From CAVPDE01 sp963707125 (lineage in GTDB: Bacteria; Desulfobacterota; DSM-4660; Desulfatiglandales; HGW-15): a stretch of DNA of 64,000 bases. The stretch's first letter is position 1. Every line of letters begins with the position of its first letter. The notes beneath the pieces are model-generated. The model had not been told where the DNA came from and did not search any database. It worked only from the letters and a program-made list of their open reading frames with translations. A program made the position numbers and the translations under genes. Below, in pieces: positions 52,092-59,600 of this stretch. The DNA lies in the NCBI GenBank assembly GCA_963707125.1, contig CAVPOU010000019.1, positions 124,001 through 188,000 of the forward strand, written 5' to 3'.

Positions 52092-53828
52092 TCACCTCAC
52101 CGTCCAGGCCTGGGTCTTTCGCTTCATGCCCCTGGTCAGGAGGCCGTAGAGGAGACGGACCGCAAGGTTCGTCCCCACGATGAGCACGGACATGGCGGAG
52201 GCAGGCGCTGTGTCTCCTGCGTCGTCCATGTTCGCCACAGCCACGGAGGCCAGGGGAATGTCTGCGGAGTAGAGAAAAATGACCGCGGACACGGTGGCCA
52301 TGGAATTGACGAAATAGAACATGCCGATCTCCAGAATGGCCGGCAGGCAGACAGGAACGGTCACCTTCCAGAAGGTCCTGTAAAAAGGAACGGCCATGGA
52401 TTCGGAAACGGTTTCAAACTCCTTGTCCAGTTGCTTGAGGGCCGTGGTGGCCGTGAGAAAACTCACCGTGTAGAAGTGCACCATGTTGCTGATCACCAGA
52501 ATGGCCATGGTGGCGTAGACGAAATGAAAGGGATTGGGGATGCGCAAGCCCAGCCAGTTCCATCCCGTGGCATTGAAGAAGAAGATGTACGCCAGGCCGA
52601 TGACCAGACCCGGGAGCGCCAGGGGGATGATGGAGAGGAAGTAGGTTCCCTGCCTGAGATAGGGCATGCCCCTGCTTTTTTCGATGAGGTAGGCGCTGCC
52701 GAAGGTCACGGCTGTCCCAACCACGGCGGAGTAGAAGCTCATGCGCAGGCTGTTGAAGAACGAAGCATACCCGCCGCCTCCCATGCGCTCGAAATGGTAG
52801 TGCCACAGTCCCATGGAAAGATCGTAGGGCCACACCTTGACGAGGGAGGCAAAGAGGGCCGTGGCATATAATCCTATGATCAGCAGGGCCACGAGGCTGC
52901 AGAACCCTAGGAGAAGCCCGTCCCTGAGCGGGTGCGGCTTGGGGTGAAAAGGCACGGACTTGGCGGCGATCATGGCCACCTGCCGGCGCTGCACAATGCG
53001 GTCGATCACAAAGGCAATGGCCGTGGGAACGAGGAGCACCACGCTCACCACAGAGCCCATGACAAAGTTCTGCTGGCCGATCACCTGTTTGTAAATGTCC
53101 GTGGCCAGAATGTTGTAGTTCCCTCCCACCACCTTTGGCGCACCGAAGTCCGTAAACGCCAGAATGAAGCAGACAAAGACGGCGCTCATCAAGCCGTATT
53201 TGATGCTGGGGATGGTCACTGTGAAAAAGGTTCTGATCTTTGAGGCGCCCAGGGACTCAGAGGCTTCATAGAGCCTGGCATCCGTCATGCCCAGGGCGAT
53301 GGAGAGGATGAGCATGGCCTGGGGAAAGGCATAGAGGGTCTCGGACAGGATGATGCCCGTGGACCCGTAAAGATGAATGTCCACGCCCGGGAAGGTCCCG
53401 AAAAATCCCTGGGTGAAGAGGCCCTTCCGTCCGAAGAGATAGATCAGGGCAATGCCGTTCAGAAGGGTGGGGGCGAAAAGAGGCATCATGGCCAGGCCAC
53501 GGAAAAACCCTTTGGCCGGAATGCAGGTTCTTGTCAGTGCGTAGGCATAGACGAATCCAAAGGAGACCGCGAGGATCGTCGTGATGAGGGAAACAAAAAG
53601 GCTGTTGCCCAGGGAACTGGACAGGGCCGGGGTGTTGAAATAGTGAACGAAGTTTTCCAGACCCGCAAAAAGCCCCTGCTTGTCTGTCATGCTTTTCGAG
53701 AGGAGCTGGAAAAGAGGCAGCAGCACCACGATGACCATCCAGGAAAACACGAGCAGAATGAGTCCGCGGCGGATCCAGGTTTCCCCGTCGAGACGGTCGC
53801 GCAGTCTTTGCCGTCCTGTTGTCAGCAT
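52092..53828 (-). CDS. phnU: 2-aminoethylphosphonate ABC transporter permease (two fused permease units)
   Basis: 578 residues from the ATG at 53828, 5 bp after GGAG; the frame extends into a repeat upstream. About twelve membrane segments in two halves, each with an ABC permease EAA-type loop (EASESLGASKIRTFFTVTIPS and ETVSESMAVPFYRTFWKVTVP), as in the PhnU2 type of AEP permease. It forms the membrane channel with the ATPase at 54062 and the binding protein at 55389. The fused two-unit form is normal in this family. Confidence 0.9.
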   Translation of the reverse strand: MLTTGRQRLRDRLDGETWIRRGLILLVFSWMVIVVLLPLFQLLSKSMTDKQGLFAGLENFVHYFNTPALSSSLGNSLFVSLITTILAVSFGFVYAYALTRTCIPAKGFFRGLAMMPLFAPTLLNGIALIYLFGRKGLFTQGFFGTFPGVDIHLYGSTGIILSETLYAFPQAMLILSIALGMTDARLYEASESLGASKIRTFFTVTIPSIKYGLMSAVFVCFILAFTDFGAPKVVGGNYNILATDIYKQVIGQQNFVMGSVVSVVLLVPTAIAFVIDRIVQRRQVAMIAAKSVPFHPKPHPLRDGLLLGFCSLVALLIIGLYATALFASLVKVWPYDLSMGLWHYHFERMGGGGYASFFNSLRMSFYSAVVGTAVTFGSAYLIEKSRGMPYLRQGTYFLSIIPLALPGLVIGLAYIFFFNATGWNWLGLRIPNPFHFVYATMAILVISNMVHFYTVSFLTATTALKQLDKEFETVSESMAVPFYRTFWKVTVPVCLPAILEIGMFYFVNSMATVSAVIFLYSADIPLASVAVANMDDAGDTAPASAMSVLIVGTNLAVRLLYGLLTRGMKRKTQAWTVR

Positions 53829-53880
53829 CCAGCTCCAATGATTTGCTTTCTCGAAATCCTCCCTTCCTCCCGCAGCGATT

Positions 53881-54040
53881 CTCCCCTCCCCTGGCGGGAG
53901 GGGATCATGGGGAGGGGGGAACAAAAGAGGGCGAGAAGTTTGCGGCATTCTTTGCACCCCCACCCTTACCCTCCCCCGTCAAGGGGGAGGGATTGCTGAG
54001 GCTCTTGGACTGCCTCTTAGGGAGGGTGGGGGAGGGGAGC
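53881..54040. repeat. Two GC-rich palindromic repeats between ATPase and permease genes
   Basis: CTCCCCTCCCCTGGCGGGAGGGGA near 53881 and CCCTCCCCCGTCAAGGGGGAGGG near 53970, followed by GGGAGGGTGGGGGAGGGGAG. They fill most of the 233-bp gap. Confidence 0.65.
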
Positions 54041-54061
54041 GAAAGAGAGTATGAGGACGAA

Positions 54062-55165
54062 TCAGGCTGCATACACCCGCAGGTGCTCAGGAGGGAAGTG
54101 AACGCCGATTTCCATGTTTTCCACAATGCTCAATGTTCTGATCCTTTCAGCCGGAAGATCCGCTTCGATCATTGTTCTTTGCGCCTGCCCAAGAGGGAGT
54201 GCGAGATGAACCCGGTATTGAGATCCCAGGTACTCCACGCGCCGAACCCGCCCCGGAATGACATTGGTTCCGCCGTGTTCTTCATGACCGATCATCACCT
54301 CCTCCGGTCGGATGGCGATGGTTGCCTTGGATCCCACGGGCAGGGTGTCTGATTTCCTCACCAGGAGACGCAGACCGCCTGCCCGATAGGTTTCCGAGGA
54401 ATCCTTGACAATGTCCCTTATGAAATTCATGGTTCCGATGAAGGAGGCCACAAAGGGGGTTGCAGGTCTTTCGTAGATCTCGTGAGGGGTTCCATCCTGG
54501 ACCAGTTTGCCGTTGTCCATGACCAGGATACGGTCGGCCATGGTAAGCGCCTCCTCCTGGTCGTGGGTGACCATGATCGCGGTGACTCCCAGCTTCCTCT
54601 GGAGTTGTCGGATTTCCGAGCGCAGCATGACCCGCACCTTGGCATCCAGCGCGGAGAGGGGTTCATCCAGGAGAAGGAGTTGCGGCGAAAGGGCAATGGC
54701 TCGAGCCAGGGCCACTCTCTGCTGCTGGCCGCCTGAGAGCTGAGCCGGGTATTTGTGGCCCATGCTTTCCAAGCCCACAAGCCGAATCAGGTCTTGGACC
54801 CGGGTTTCGATCTCCCTCTTGTTCAAGCCCCTGCTCTTGAGGCCGTAGGCAATGTTCGTCTCAGCCGTGAGATTAGGAAAAAGTGCATAAGACTGGAAAA
54901 CAATCCCCATCTGCCTCTTTGAAACCGGAAGACTCGAAATGTTCTGGCCCCGGACAAATACGCTGCCCGAAGTCTGCACCTCAAGGCCGGCCACAATTCG
55001 CAGGATGGTTGTCTTGCCGCAGCCACTCGGCCCTAGGATGCACAGGAATTCTCCCCGCTCTGCCTTAAAGGAGATGTCTTTGAGCGCCACAAAGCGGCCA
55101 AAGTGCTTCGTCACCTTTTCGACGGAGAGATAGAGATCCGTCCTGTCTCGACCCTGATCCACCAT
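54062..55165 (-). CDS. phnT: 2-aminoethylphosphonate ABC transporter ATP-binding protein
   Basis: 367 residues. The ABC ATPase domain (about 10-240) has Walker A GPSGCGKTT, Q-loop FQSYALFPN, signature LSGGQQQRVALARA, Walker B LLLLDEPLSALD and the His switch THD. A C-terminal TOBE domain covers about 280-365. It is close to the spermidine/putrescine/iron importer group, to which the AEP PhnT2 ATPases belong. AGGAGG precedes the ATG. Substrate assignment comes from the neighbours phnS, phnU, phnX and phnW. Confidence 0.92.
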   Translation of the reverse strand: MVDQGRDRTDLYLSVEKVTKHFGRFVALKDISFKAERGEFLCILGPSGCGKTTILRIVAGLEVQTSGSVFVRGQNISSLPVSKRQMGIVFQSYALFPNLTAETNIAYGLKSRGLNKREIETRVQDLIRLVGLESMGHKYPAQLSGGQQQRVALARAIALSPQLLLLDEPLSALDAKVRVMLRSEIRQLQRKLGVTAIMVTHDQEEALTMADRILVMDNGKLVQDGTPHEIYERPATPFVASFIGTMNFIRDIVKDSSETYRAGGLRLLVRKSDTLPVGSKATIAIRPEEVMIGHEEHGGTNVIPGRVRRVEYLGSQYRVHLALPLGQAQRTMIEADLPAERIRTLSIVENMEIGVHFPPEHLRVYAA

Positions 55166-55214
55166 GGCGTATCCCTCCTGTTGACTGACGCTTGCTTAGG
55201 GCTTGTTTGAGAAT

Positions 55215-55355
55215 AAACTCGACCTACGGGTGCCACAACCGTTCGCCCCGAGGTTTACCAGCCTTCGGCGGCGCCAGAGGCGACCAGGGTATCGAAGGGC
55301 GAATGGTCCGCTCATGCTTCGATACCTCAGCATGAACGGAAATAGTCACGAGGTT
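55215..55355. repeat. Inverted repeat between binding-protein and ATPase genes
   Basis: CCGTTCGCCC pairs with GAAGGGCGAATGG, and GGTATCGAAG pairs with CTTCGATACC. It is of another type than the GC-rich repeats and fills most of the 223-bp gap. Confidence 0.5.
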
Positions 55356-55388
55356 GTAAAAGCTATTTCTTAGCATCACCTTCCTTCA

Positions 55389-56426
55389 TCACTTTTTGGG
55401 TTCGCTCTTGGCGTCATACCGCTTGCTCCATTCCTGAAGGATGCGGTCGCGGTTCTTGGCTGCCCAGTCAAAGTCGTTCTTGACCAGCTGCTTGACCGGA
55501 TCCGCAGGGTAACCCTCCGGGATGGGAGCGCCTGTTGCATAGGCGGTGATGGGGTAGACTTTGGCATATTCCTTCATCACCGCTTCGCCGATGGCCCAGT
55601 CCAGGAAAACTTTGGCCGAGGGTTTAATGTTTGCCTTTTTGATCAAGCCGTTCGCCTCTACGTCCCAGCCCGAGCCTTCCTTGGGAAACACGGTGAGGAT
55701 GGGCTCCCCCTTCTGCTTCTGGGTGATGCCTCTATAGGCAAAGGAGATCCCAATGGGCACTTCGCCTGAGCCGGCCATCTTGCAGGGTTTTGAGCCGGAA
55801 TGGGTGTAGCTGGCCATGTTCTTGTGCAGGTCATCGAGATAGGCCCATCCCTTTTGCTCACCCATCATCTGAAGGATGGCGGAGACGGTGAGAAAACCTG
55901 TTCCGGAAGAGGCCGGGTTCGGCATGGCAAGATGTCCCTTGTAAGCGGGTTTGATGAGATCCGCAAAGGATTCTGGTGCAGGGAGGTTCAGGTTTTTGCA
56001 CTCTATCGTGTTGACGCAGAAGCCCGTTTCCCATGCCTTGATGCCTACCCAATGAGGAGGATTTTTGGAATCCCTCATGTTGGGGAGCACCTTCTCGAGG
56101 CCTTTCGGCGCATAGGGGACCAGCATGCCCGCCTGATCGCAGAGCATCAGACTCGTCGCTGCCGTGCCCCAGACCACATCCGCCTGGGGGTTGTCCTTCT
56201 CCGCCAGGAGCTTGGCGGTCACGATACCCGTGGAATCCCGCACGATCTTCACATTGATGTCGGGATGGTCCTTCTTGAAAAGGGCCAGATACCGCGGAAT
56301 CTCATCGTCTTCCAAGGCCGTGTAAACCAGGAGATCCTCCGCGAATGCCGAAGTCGCACCAAAGGCCATGAAAACGATTAGCACCGCAAAAACCGCAGTC
56401 TTCAGAAACTTCTCCAGGAATTTCAT
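55389..56426 (-). CDS. phnS: 2-aminoethylphosphonate-binding periplasmic protein
   Basis: 345 residues from the ATG at 56426, 9 bp after GGAGGT. A signal peptide of about 28 residues (cleavage near SAFA) is followed by a type II periplasmic binding fold of the iron/putrescine/AEP group (LLVYTALEDDEIPRYLALF, DVVWGTAATSLML, GHLAMPNPASSGTGFLTVSA). It delivers AEP to the permease-ATPase complex. It is the first gene of the AEP operon, with a PHO-box-like array 78 bp upstream. Confidence 0.92.
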   Translation of the reverse strand: MKFLEKFLKTAVFAVLIVFMAFGATSAFAEDLLVYTALEDDEIPRYLALFKKDHPDINVKIVRDSTGIVTAKLLAEKDNPQADVVWGTAATSLMLCDQAGMLVPYAPKGLEKVLPNMRDSKNPPHWVGIKAWETGFCVNTIECKNLNLPAPESFADLIKPAYKGHLAMPNPASSGTGFLTVSAILQMMGEQKGWAYLDDLHKNMASYTHSGSKPCKMAGSGEVPIGISFAYRGITQKQKGEPILTVFPKEGSGWDVEANGLIKKANIKPSAKVFLDWAIGEAVMKEYAKVYPITAYATGAPIPEGYPADPVKQLVKNDFDWAAKNRDRILQEWSKRYDAKSEPKK

Positions 56427-56503
56427 TTTTTCATTACCTCCTCGTGAATTTTTTCCCCGTGAATGGAAACTCATTAGTTTTGATCTCTGAGTAAACGCCC
56501 CTT

Positions 56504-56532
56504 GTATTAAGATGGTGTTAGCCGACTGTTAG
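56504..56532 (-). promoter_or_regulatory. PHO-box-like array upstream of the AEP operon
   Basis: Plus-strand 7-mers GTATTAA (56504), GTGTTAG (56515) and CTGTTAG (56526) are exactly 11 bp apart. On the minus strand they read CTAACAG, CTAACAC and TTAATAC. The array lies between phnS (minus) and the FAD oxidoreductase (plus) and could act on both. Confidence 0.6.
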
Positions 56533-56637
56533 GCTTCCATGAGATTTTCAGTCGCCGATTGACAGGCTTCCGAAGAAGGGCTACACGAGTCGTGCCTGGA
56601 TCTGTTCCAGGCAAGCTGATGGACAAGGAGCGCGGCG

Positions 56638-57873
56638 ATGCAAACCAACAAAGAAAAGAATGCAGATGTCATCATTATCGGCGGCGGAATCCTGGGATGC
56701 GCCATCGCCTACTCGCTTTCCAGGATGAAGGCACGAAAGGTGGTATTGCTTGAGCGCCGGATGCTCGCGGAGGCCAGCACGAGCAGAGCCGCAGGGCTCC
56801 TGACCCAGGCCCGGACCATGCCTGTTCTGAGCGCGCTCGTTCGCGAGACCTATCTCGCTGTCCGGGACATGGAAGAGATGTTGGGGGAGTCGTTGGAATT
56901 GAGGAGGGTGGGAAGCCTGCACGTTGCAGTGGCGGAGAAGGAGCAGGAGAAGCTCAAGACGCTTGCGGAGACCGCGGCGGGCTTTGGAATAAGGACAGAG
57001 TGGCTACAACCGGAAGAGGCCGTGAGCCTGGTTCCCTGGCTCAAGCTGCCTTCCGGAACTACTGTTCTGTTCACTCCAGAGGATGCGTTTGCAGACGGAT
57101 ACTTGCTGGCTCAGGGTTATGCCCGGGCGGCCAGGGCCAATGGCGTGACCATTCTTCAGAACAGGGCGGTGAAAGGCATCCGCCTGAGCAACGGCTCTGT
57201 GAGGGGGGTTCAGACCTCGGAGGGGGATCTGGCGGGTTCGGTGGTGATCGATGCGGCGGGTGTCTGGGCAGGGCTCCTGGCCTGGGACCTGGGCATCGGG
57301 CTGCCCATGGCGCCTGTGAGAAGCCAGTACTGGATCACGGCTGCGGATTCCTTGTTTGACCGTGATCAGCCTTTTGTTATCCTGCCCGATGCCAGGGCCT
57401 ACACGCGGCCTGAGGGCAAGCAGCTGCTCTTCGGTCTTCGCGAATCCAACGGTGTGAGTGTGGACCCCAGACGATTGCCCGAAGACCTCTCAGGATTCAT
57501 GATCGGCAAGCCTGAAGATGAGAGGGAGAGCCTTCTTGAAGGGTACCCCATGCTTGACCCGCTGATTCCCCATCTCGACAAAATCGGTATTGCCCATTAC
57601 ATCACAGGGCTTTCCACCTACACTCCGGACAGCCTCTTTGTGCTCGGCCCTGTGCCCGGGATCAAGGGTTTTCTCGCTGCCACAGGCTGTTGCGGCGCGG
57701 GCATCGCAGCTTCAGGGGGGATCGGCCGGGCCATTGCCGAGCTGGCAGCCGGTCTCTCCCCTACTTTTGACCTCGGGCCTTTTCGAATCGACCGCTTCGG
57801 CCCTGCGGACCCCATGAGCGAAGACTTCCAAAAGCGCTGTTCAGAGGCCAGATCCGCGAAATCATCCGGTTAG
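56638..57873 (+). CDS. FAD-dependent amine oxidoreductase of the AEP cluster, possible PbfD
   Basis: 411 residues. The DAO family fold begins with the Rossmann motif DVIIIGGGILGCAIAYSLS and has ASTSRAAGLL, a mid-protein IDAAGVWAG and a C-terminal FAD loop (TGCCGAGIAASGGIGRAIAELA). AAGGAG lies 8 bp before the ATG. It is divergent from the AEP transport and breakdown operon. Related oxidoreductases in such clusters (PbfD) oxidise N-methyl-AEP to phosphonoacetaldehyde. The substrate here is inferred from the neighbours; glycine or sarcosine oxidase-type activity is the alternative. Confidence 0.8.
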   Translation: MQTNKEKNADVIIIGGGILGCAIAYSLSRMKARKVVLLERRMLAEASTSRAAGLLTQARTMPVLSALVRETYLAVRDMEEMLGESLELRRVGSLHVAVAEKEQEKLKTLAETAAGFGIRTEWLQPEEAVSLVPWLKLPSGTTVLFTPEDAFADGYLLAQGYARAARANGVTILQNRAVKGIRLSNGSVRGVQTSEGDLAGSVVIDAAGVWAGLLAWDLGIGLPMAPVRSQYWITAADSLFDRDQPFVILPDARAYTRPEGKQLLFGLRESNGVSVDPRRLPEDLSGFMIGKPEDERESLLEGYPMLDPLIPHLDKIGIAHYITGLSTYTPDSLFVLGPVPGIKGFLAATGCCGAGIAASGGIGRAIAELAAGLSPTFDLGPFRIDRFGPADPMSEDFQKRCSEARSAKSSG

Positions 57874-57929
57874 GGAAAAGCTGCTGTACCGCGGAATCCG
57901 CTTAAACGGGCGATCACGGAGCGCGACAC

Positions 57930-58151
57930 TCAGGCCGCGTATCGTATGACATCAAGGTGGGCCGGAGATGTAAGACTCTGGACCATTTCATGCACGCGCT
58001 CCATCACTACATCTTGCAGCGCATAGGCGCTGCACTCTCTGCACTCGATGAGTGGCAATTCTCTGAGAATGATCATAACCGACCGGTCCACCCTGAAAGG
58101 GAGATCGGTAACAACGCGTGTCATTAGAGTTCCGCACACATGGCATTTCAT
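57930..58151 (-). CDS. YgiT-type zinc-finger protein
   Basis: 73 residues from the ATG at 58151, 7 bp after GGAGGT. Two Cys-x2-Cys pairs (MKCHVCG and ECRECS) flank a basic strand region, followed by a helical tail, as in the YgiT/MqsA N-terminal zinc-finger domain. Such proteins are often encoded with a small partner, sometimes as toxin-antitoxin pairs. The gene just upstream (58173) is 21 bp away on the same strand. No helix-turn-helix is present, so autoregulation as in full MqsA is not expected. Confidence 0.7.
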   Translation of the reverse strand: MKCHVCGTLMTRVVTDLPFRVDRSVMIILRELPLIECRECSAYALQDVVMERVHEMVQSLTSPAHLDVIRYAA

Positions 58152-58172
58152 GGGATTCACCTCCGCGTATAC

Positions 58173-58445
58173 TCAGTGCTTGGCTCCTTCTGTCTCTGCT
58201 CCGCACCGCGAATAGAAGCCAGACTCTCTTTTCCCCGGTGCTGCATGGGAAGTGCGCAAGGATAGGCGAAAAAACCTGGCTGCCCAGGCTGTGAGACGGC
58301 CTTTCTTTTTGGGCTCACAGTCCCTGCCGGTTTTGGGGCGCACGTTGTGAAAACCCCAGATCAAGAACGCATCATCCCTGAGCATTGCCAACAGATCCTG
58401 TTCAGACACGATTCCTCGAAACTCCTCTAGAGTCAGATCGCTCAT
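58173..58445 (-). CDS. Small protein of unknown function preceding the zinc-finger gene
   Basis: 90 residues. GGAGG lies 11 bp before the ATG. The first 30 or so residues are acidic and helical (MSDLTLEEFRGIVSEQDLLA); the rest is basic and Ser/Arg-rich with no recognised motif and could be a frameshifted or repeat-derived tail. By position it could be the partner of the YgiT-type protein, but it shows no RelE, MqsR or DUF4258 features that I can see. A PHO-box-like array lies about 170-200 bp upstream. Confidence 0.45.
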   Translation of the reverse strand: MSDLTLEEFRGIVSEQDLLAMLRDDAFLIWGFHNVRPKTGRDCEPKKKGRLTAWAARFFRLSLRTSHAAPGKRESGFYSRCGAETEGAKH

Positions 58446-58530
58446 GAGAGTTTTTCGCCTCCTTGCATTGACCGTTATTCCTGTTCGCCGCTTTCATCTC
58501 ACTGTCCTCCACCCCCGGAACAAGGGGGTT

Positions 58531-58556
58531 CCCCCTGAGCCCTGAGGCTCAGGGGG
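58531..58556. repeat. Perfect 11-bp hairpin
   Basis: CCCCCTGAGCC, loop CTGA, GGCTCAGGGGG. There is no T-run on either side, so it is not a classical terminator; GC-rich repeat debris flanks it. Confidence 0.6.
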
Positions 58557-58614
58557 ACAGGAAAGGAGGATCGAGAGGTGCAGGGTTATTGTTTGCCGGA
58601 CTCAGATTTGTTTT

Positions 58615-58643
58615 TTGTGAGGAGCGTGTTACGTTTTTGTGAG
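58615..58643 (-). promoter_or_regulatory. PHO-box-like array upstream of the zinc-finger gene pair
   Basis: Plus-strand 7-mers TTGTGAG (58615), GTGTTAC (58626) and TTGTGAG (58637) are exactly 11 bp apart. The minus strand reads CTCACAA, GTAACAC and CTCACAA with AAAC and GCTC spacers. Confidence 0.55.
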
Positions 58644-58700
58644 ATTCTGGGGCCTGGGTCAAAAGCATCTTAGAAGGCAATTATCGCACATTTGCTTGGG

Positions 58701-58729
58701 CTAATCGAAGTCTAAAGCATTCCTAACGC
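58701..58729 (+). promoter_or_regulatory. Plus-facing PHO-box-like array without an evident gene
   Basis: CTAATCG (58701), CTAAAGC (58712) and CTAACGC (58723) are exactly 11 bp apart on the plus strand. No plus-strand gene follows for more than 1 kb; only a doubtful 31-codon frame near 58757 is seen. Confidence 0.45.
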
Positions 58730-58951
58730 CTTGCTCATCCTCGATTGGTTGCTAAAATGCCTAAAGTGTCTAAAGTTGGAAAAAAGTGGAGACAGAATAT
58801 CCTTCGAGAGCCTCAGGACAGGCAGGAGTCAGGAGACAGAAGAAGTGTCTAAAGAGATACATCAGCTGAACAACGACCAATGAAGTCTGGCGCAAGTCGG
58901 TTTTCCACGGACTGCGGACTACTGACAACGGACTCCTTGCGACAGCAAGGC

Positions 58952-59050
58952 TCACATCTGTTTGAACAGGTGCATGTAGCGGTTGCTGACAGGTAGGCTT
59001 TCACTGCGGTCTTTGAGCTTCACCACCCCTTGCCTATGAGGGATCGGCTA
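58952..59050 (-). pseudogene. Remnant of a LytTR DNA-binding domain C-terminus
   Basis: The minus-strand frame ending at 58952 reads VVKLKDRSESLPVSNRYMHL, then FKQM and a stop, the typical last two strands and helix of a LytTR domain. A stop lies in frame about 30 codons upstream, and nothing of the rest of the domain is seen. It is a short fragment. Confidence 0.35.
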
Positions 59051-59099
59051 ACGCAGGAGATCAGCAGGCATGACGGACAATCCTTTTCACAGCGGGTCT

Positions 59100-59465
59100 C
59101 TACAAATCCCTCCTCACGACGAGTTCCCCTGTTGCCCAGGTCGCTCCGAATATCAGGAAGAAAGGAACCCATGTGCCGAGGAGACTTCTGAACATGTCCA
59201 GGCTCTGGTAGATGATCAGGGCAACCACGAAGAAATCCATAAAAACCACGAATCCAAGGAAAAGGAGCGCAGTCTTCAAAGGGTTGGTATACCTCAGCCT
59301 TTTAAAGTACACGAAAGACAAGAGGGCAAAATAAATAGGCGCGGCCACCGCATGGAGAATGAGCGTCTCATCAATGGTCATGAGGCTCATGCCGATGCCA
59401 ATGGTCGCTCCGCAGGCCGCCCAACCTAGAAGCGCGAATAAGAGCGTCACAAGAAGTCGCTTCAC
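59100..59465 (-). CDS. Small integral membrane protein, unknown function
   Basis: 121 residues from a GTG at 59465, 8 bp after GGAGG. Four membrane segments (about 4-26, 38-56, 64-86 and 93-113) with short loops; first segment Gly/Ala-rich. No conserved catalytic residue stands out. It is preceded by the broken epimerase gene on the same strand after 135 bp. I do not recognise the family. Confidence 0.65.
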   Translation of the reverse strand: MKRLLVTLLFALLGWAACGATIGIGMSLMTIDETLILHAVAAPIYFALLSFVYFKRLRYTNPLKTALLFLGFVVFMDFFVVALIIYQSLDMFRSLLGTWVPFFLIFGATWATGELVVRRDL

Positions 59466-59600
59466 TTTGAATCCCTCCTTTTCCTGTTCGCAGGCGAGAT
59501 CGTTCTCCCTGTCGCGGCCGGCTTTGGAATTCGCATCTGGAGATCTTTCCCGCTCCAGGCCACCACAACCTATCCGGGACCTTCACCAGAAGTCGAGGGT

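Larger units (their letters stand above)
58446..59099. other. Long intergenic region with hairpin, two PHO-like arrays and gene debris
   Basis: 654 bp without an intact gene. In order: a hairpin at 58531-58556, a minus-facing array at 58615-58643, a plus-facing array at 58701-58729, degenerate short-word repeats (58750-58940) and a LytTR-like remnant at 58952-59050. Confidence 0.55.

Noticed and set aside
58757..58852. 31-codon plus-strand frame behind the array at 58701
   Set aside because: It has no ribosome binding site and consists of short-word repeat sequence, so it is not supported as a gene.
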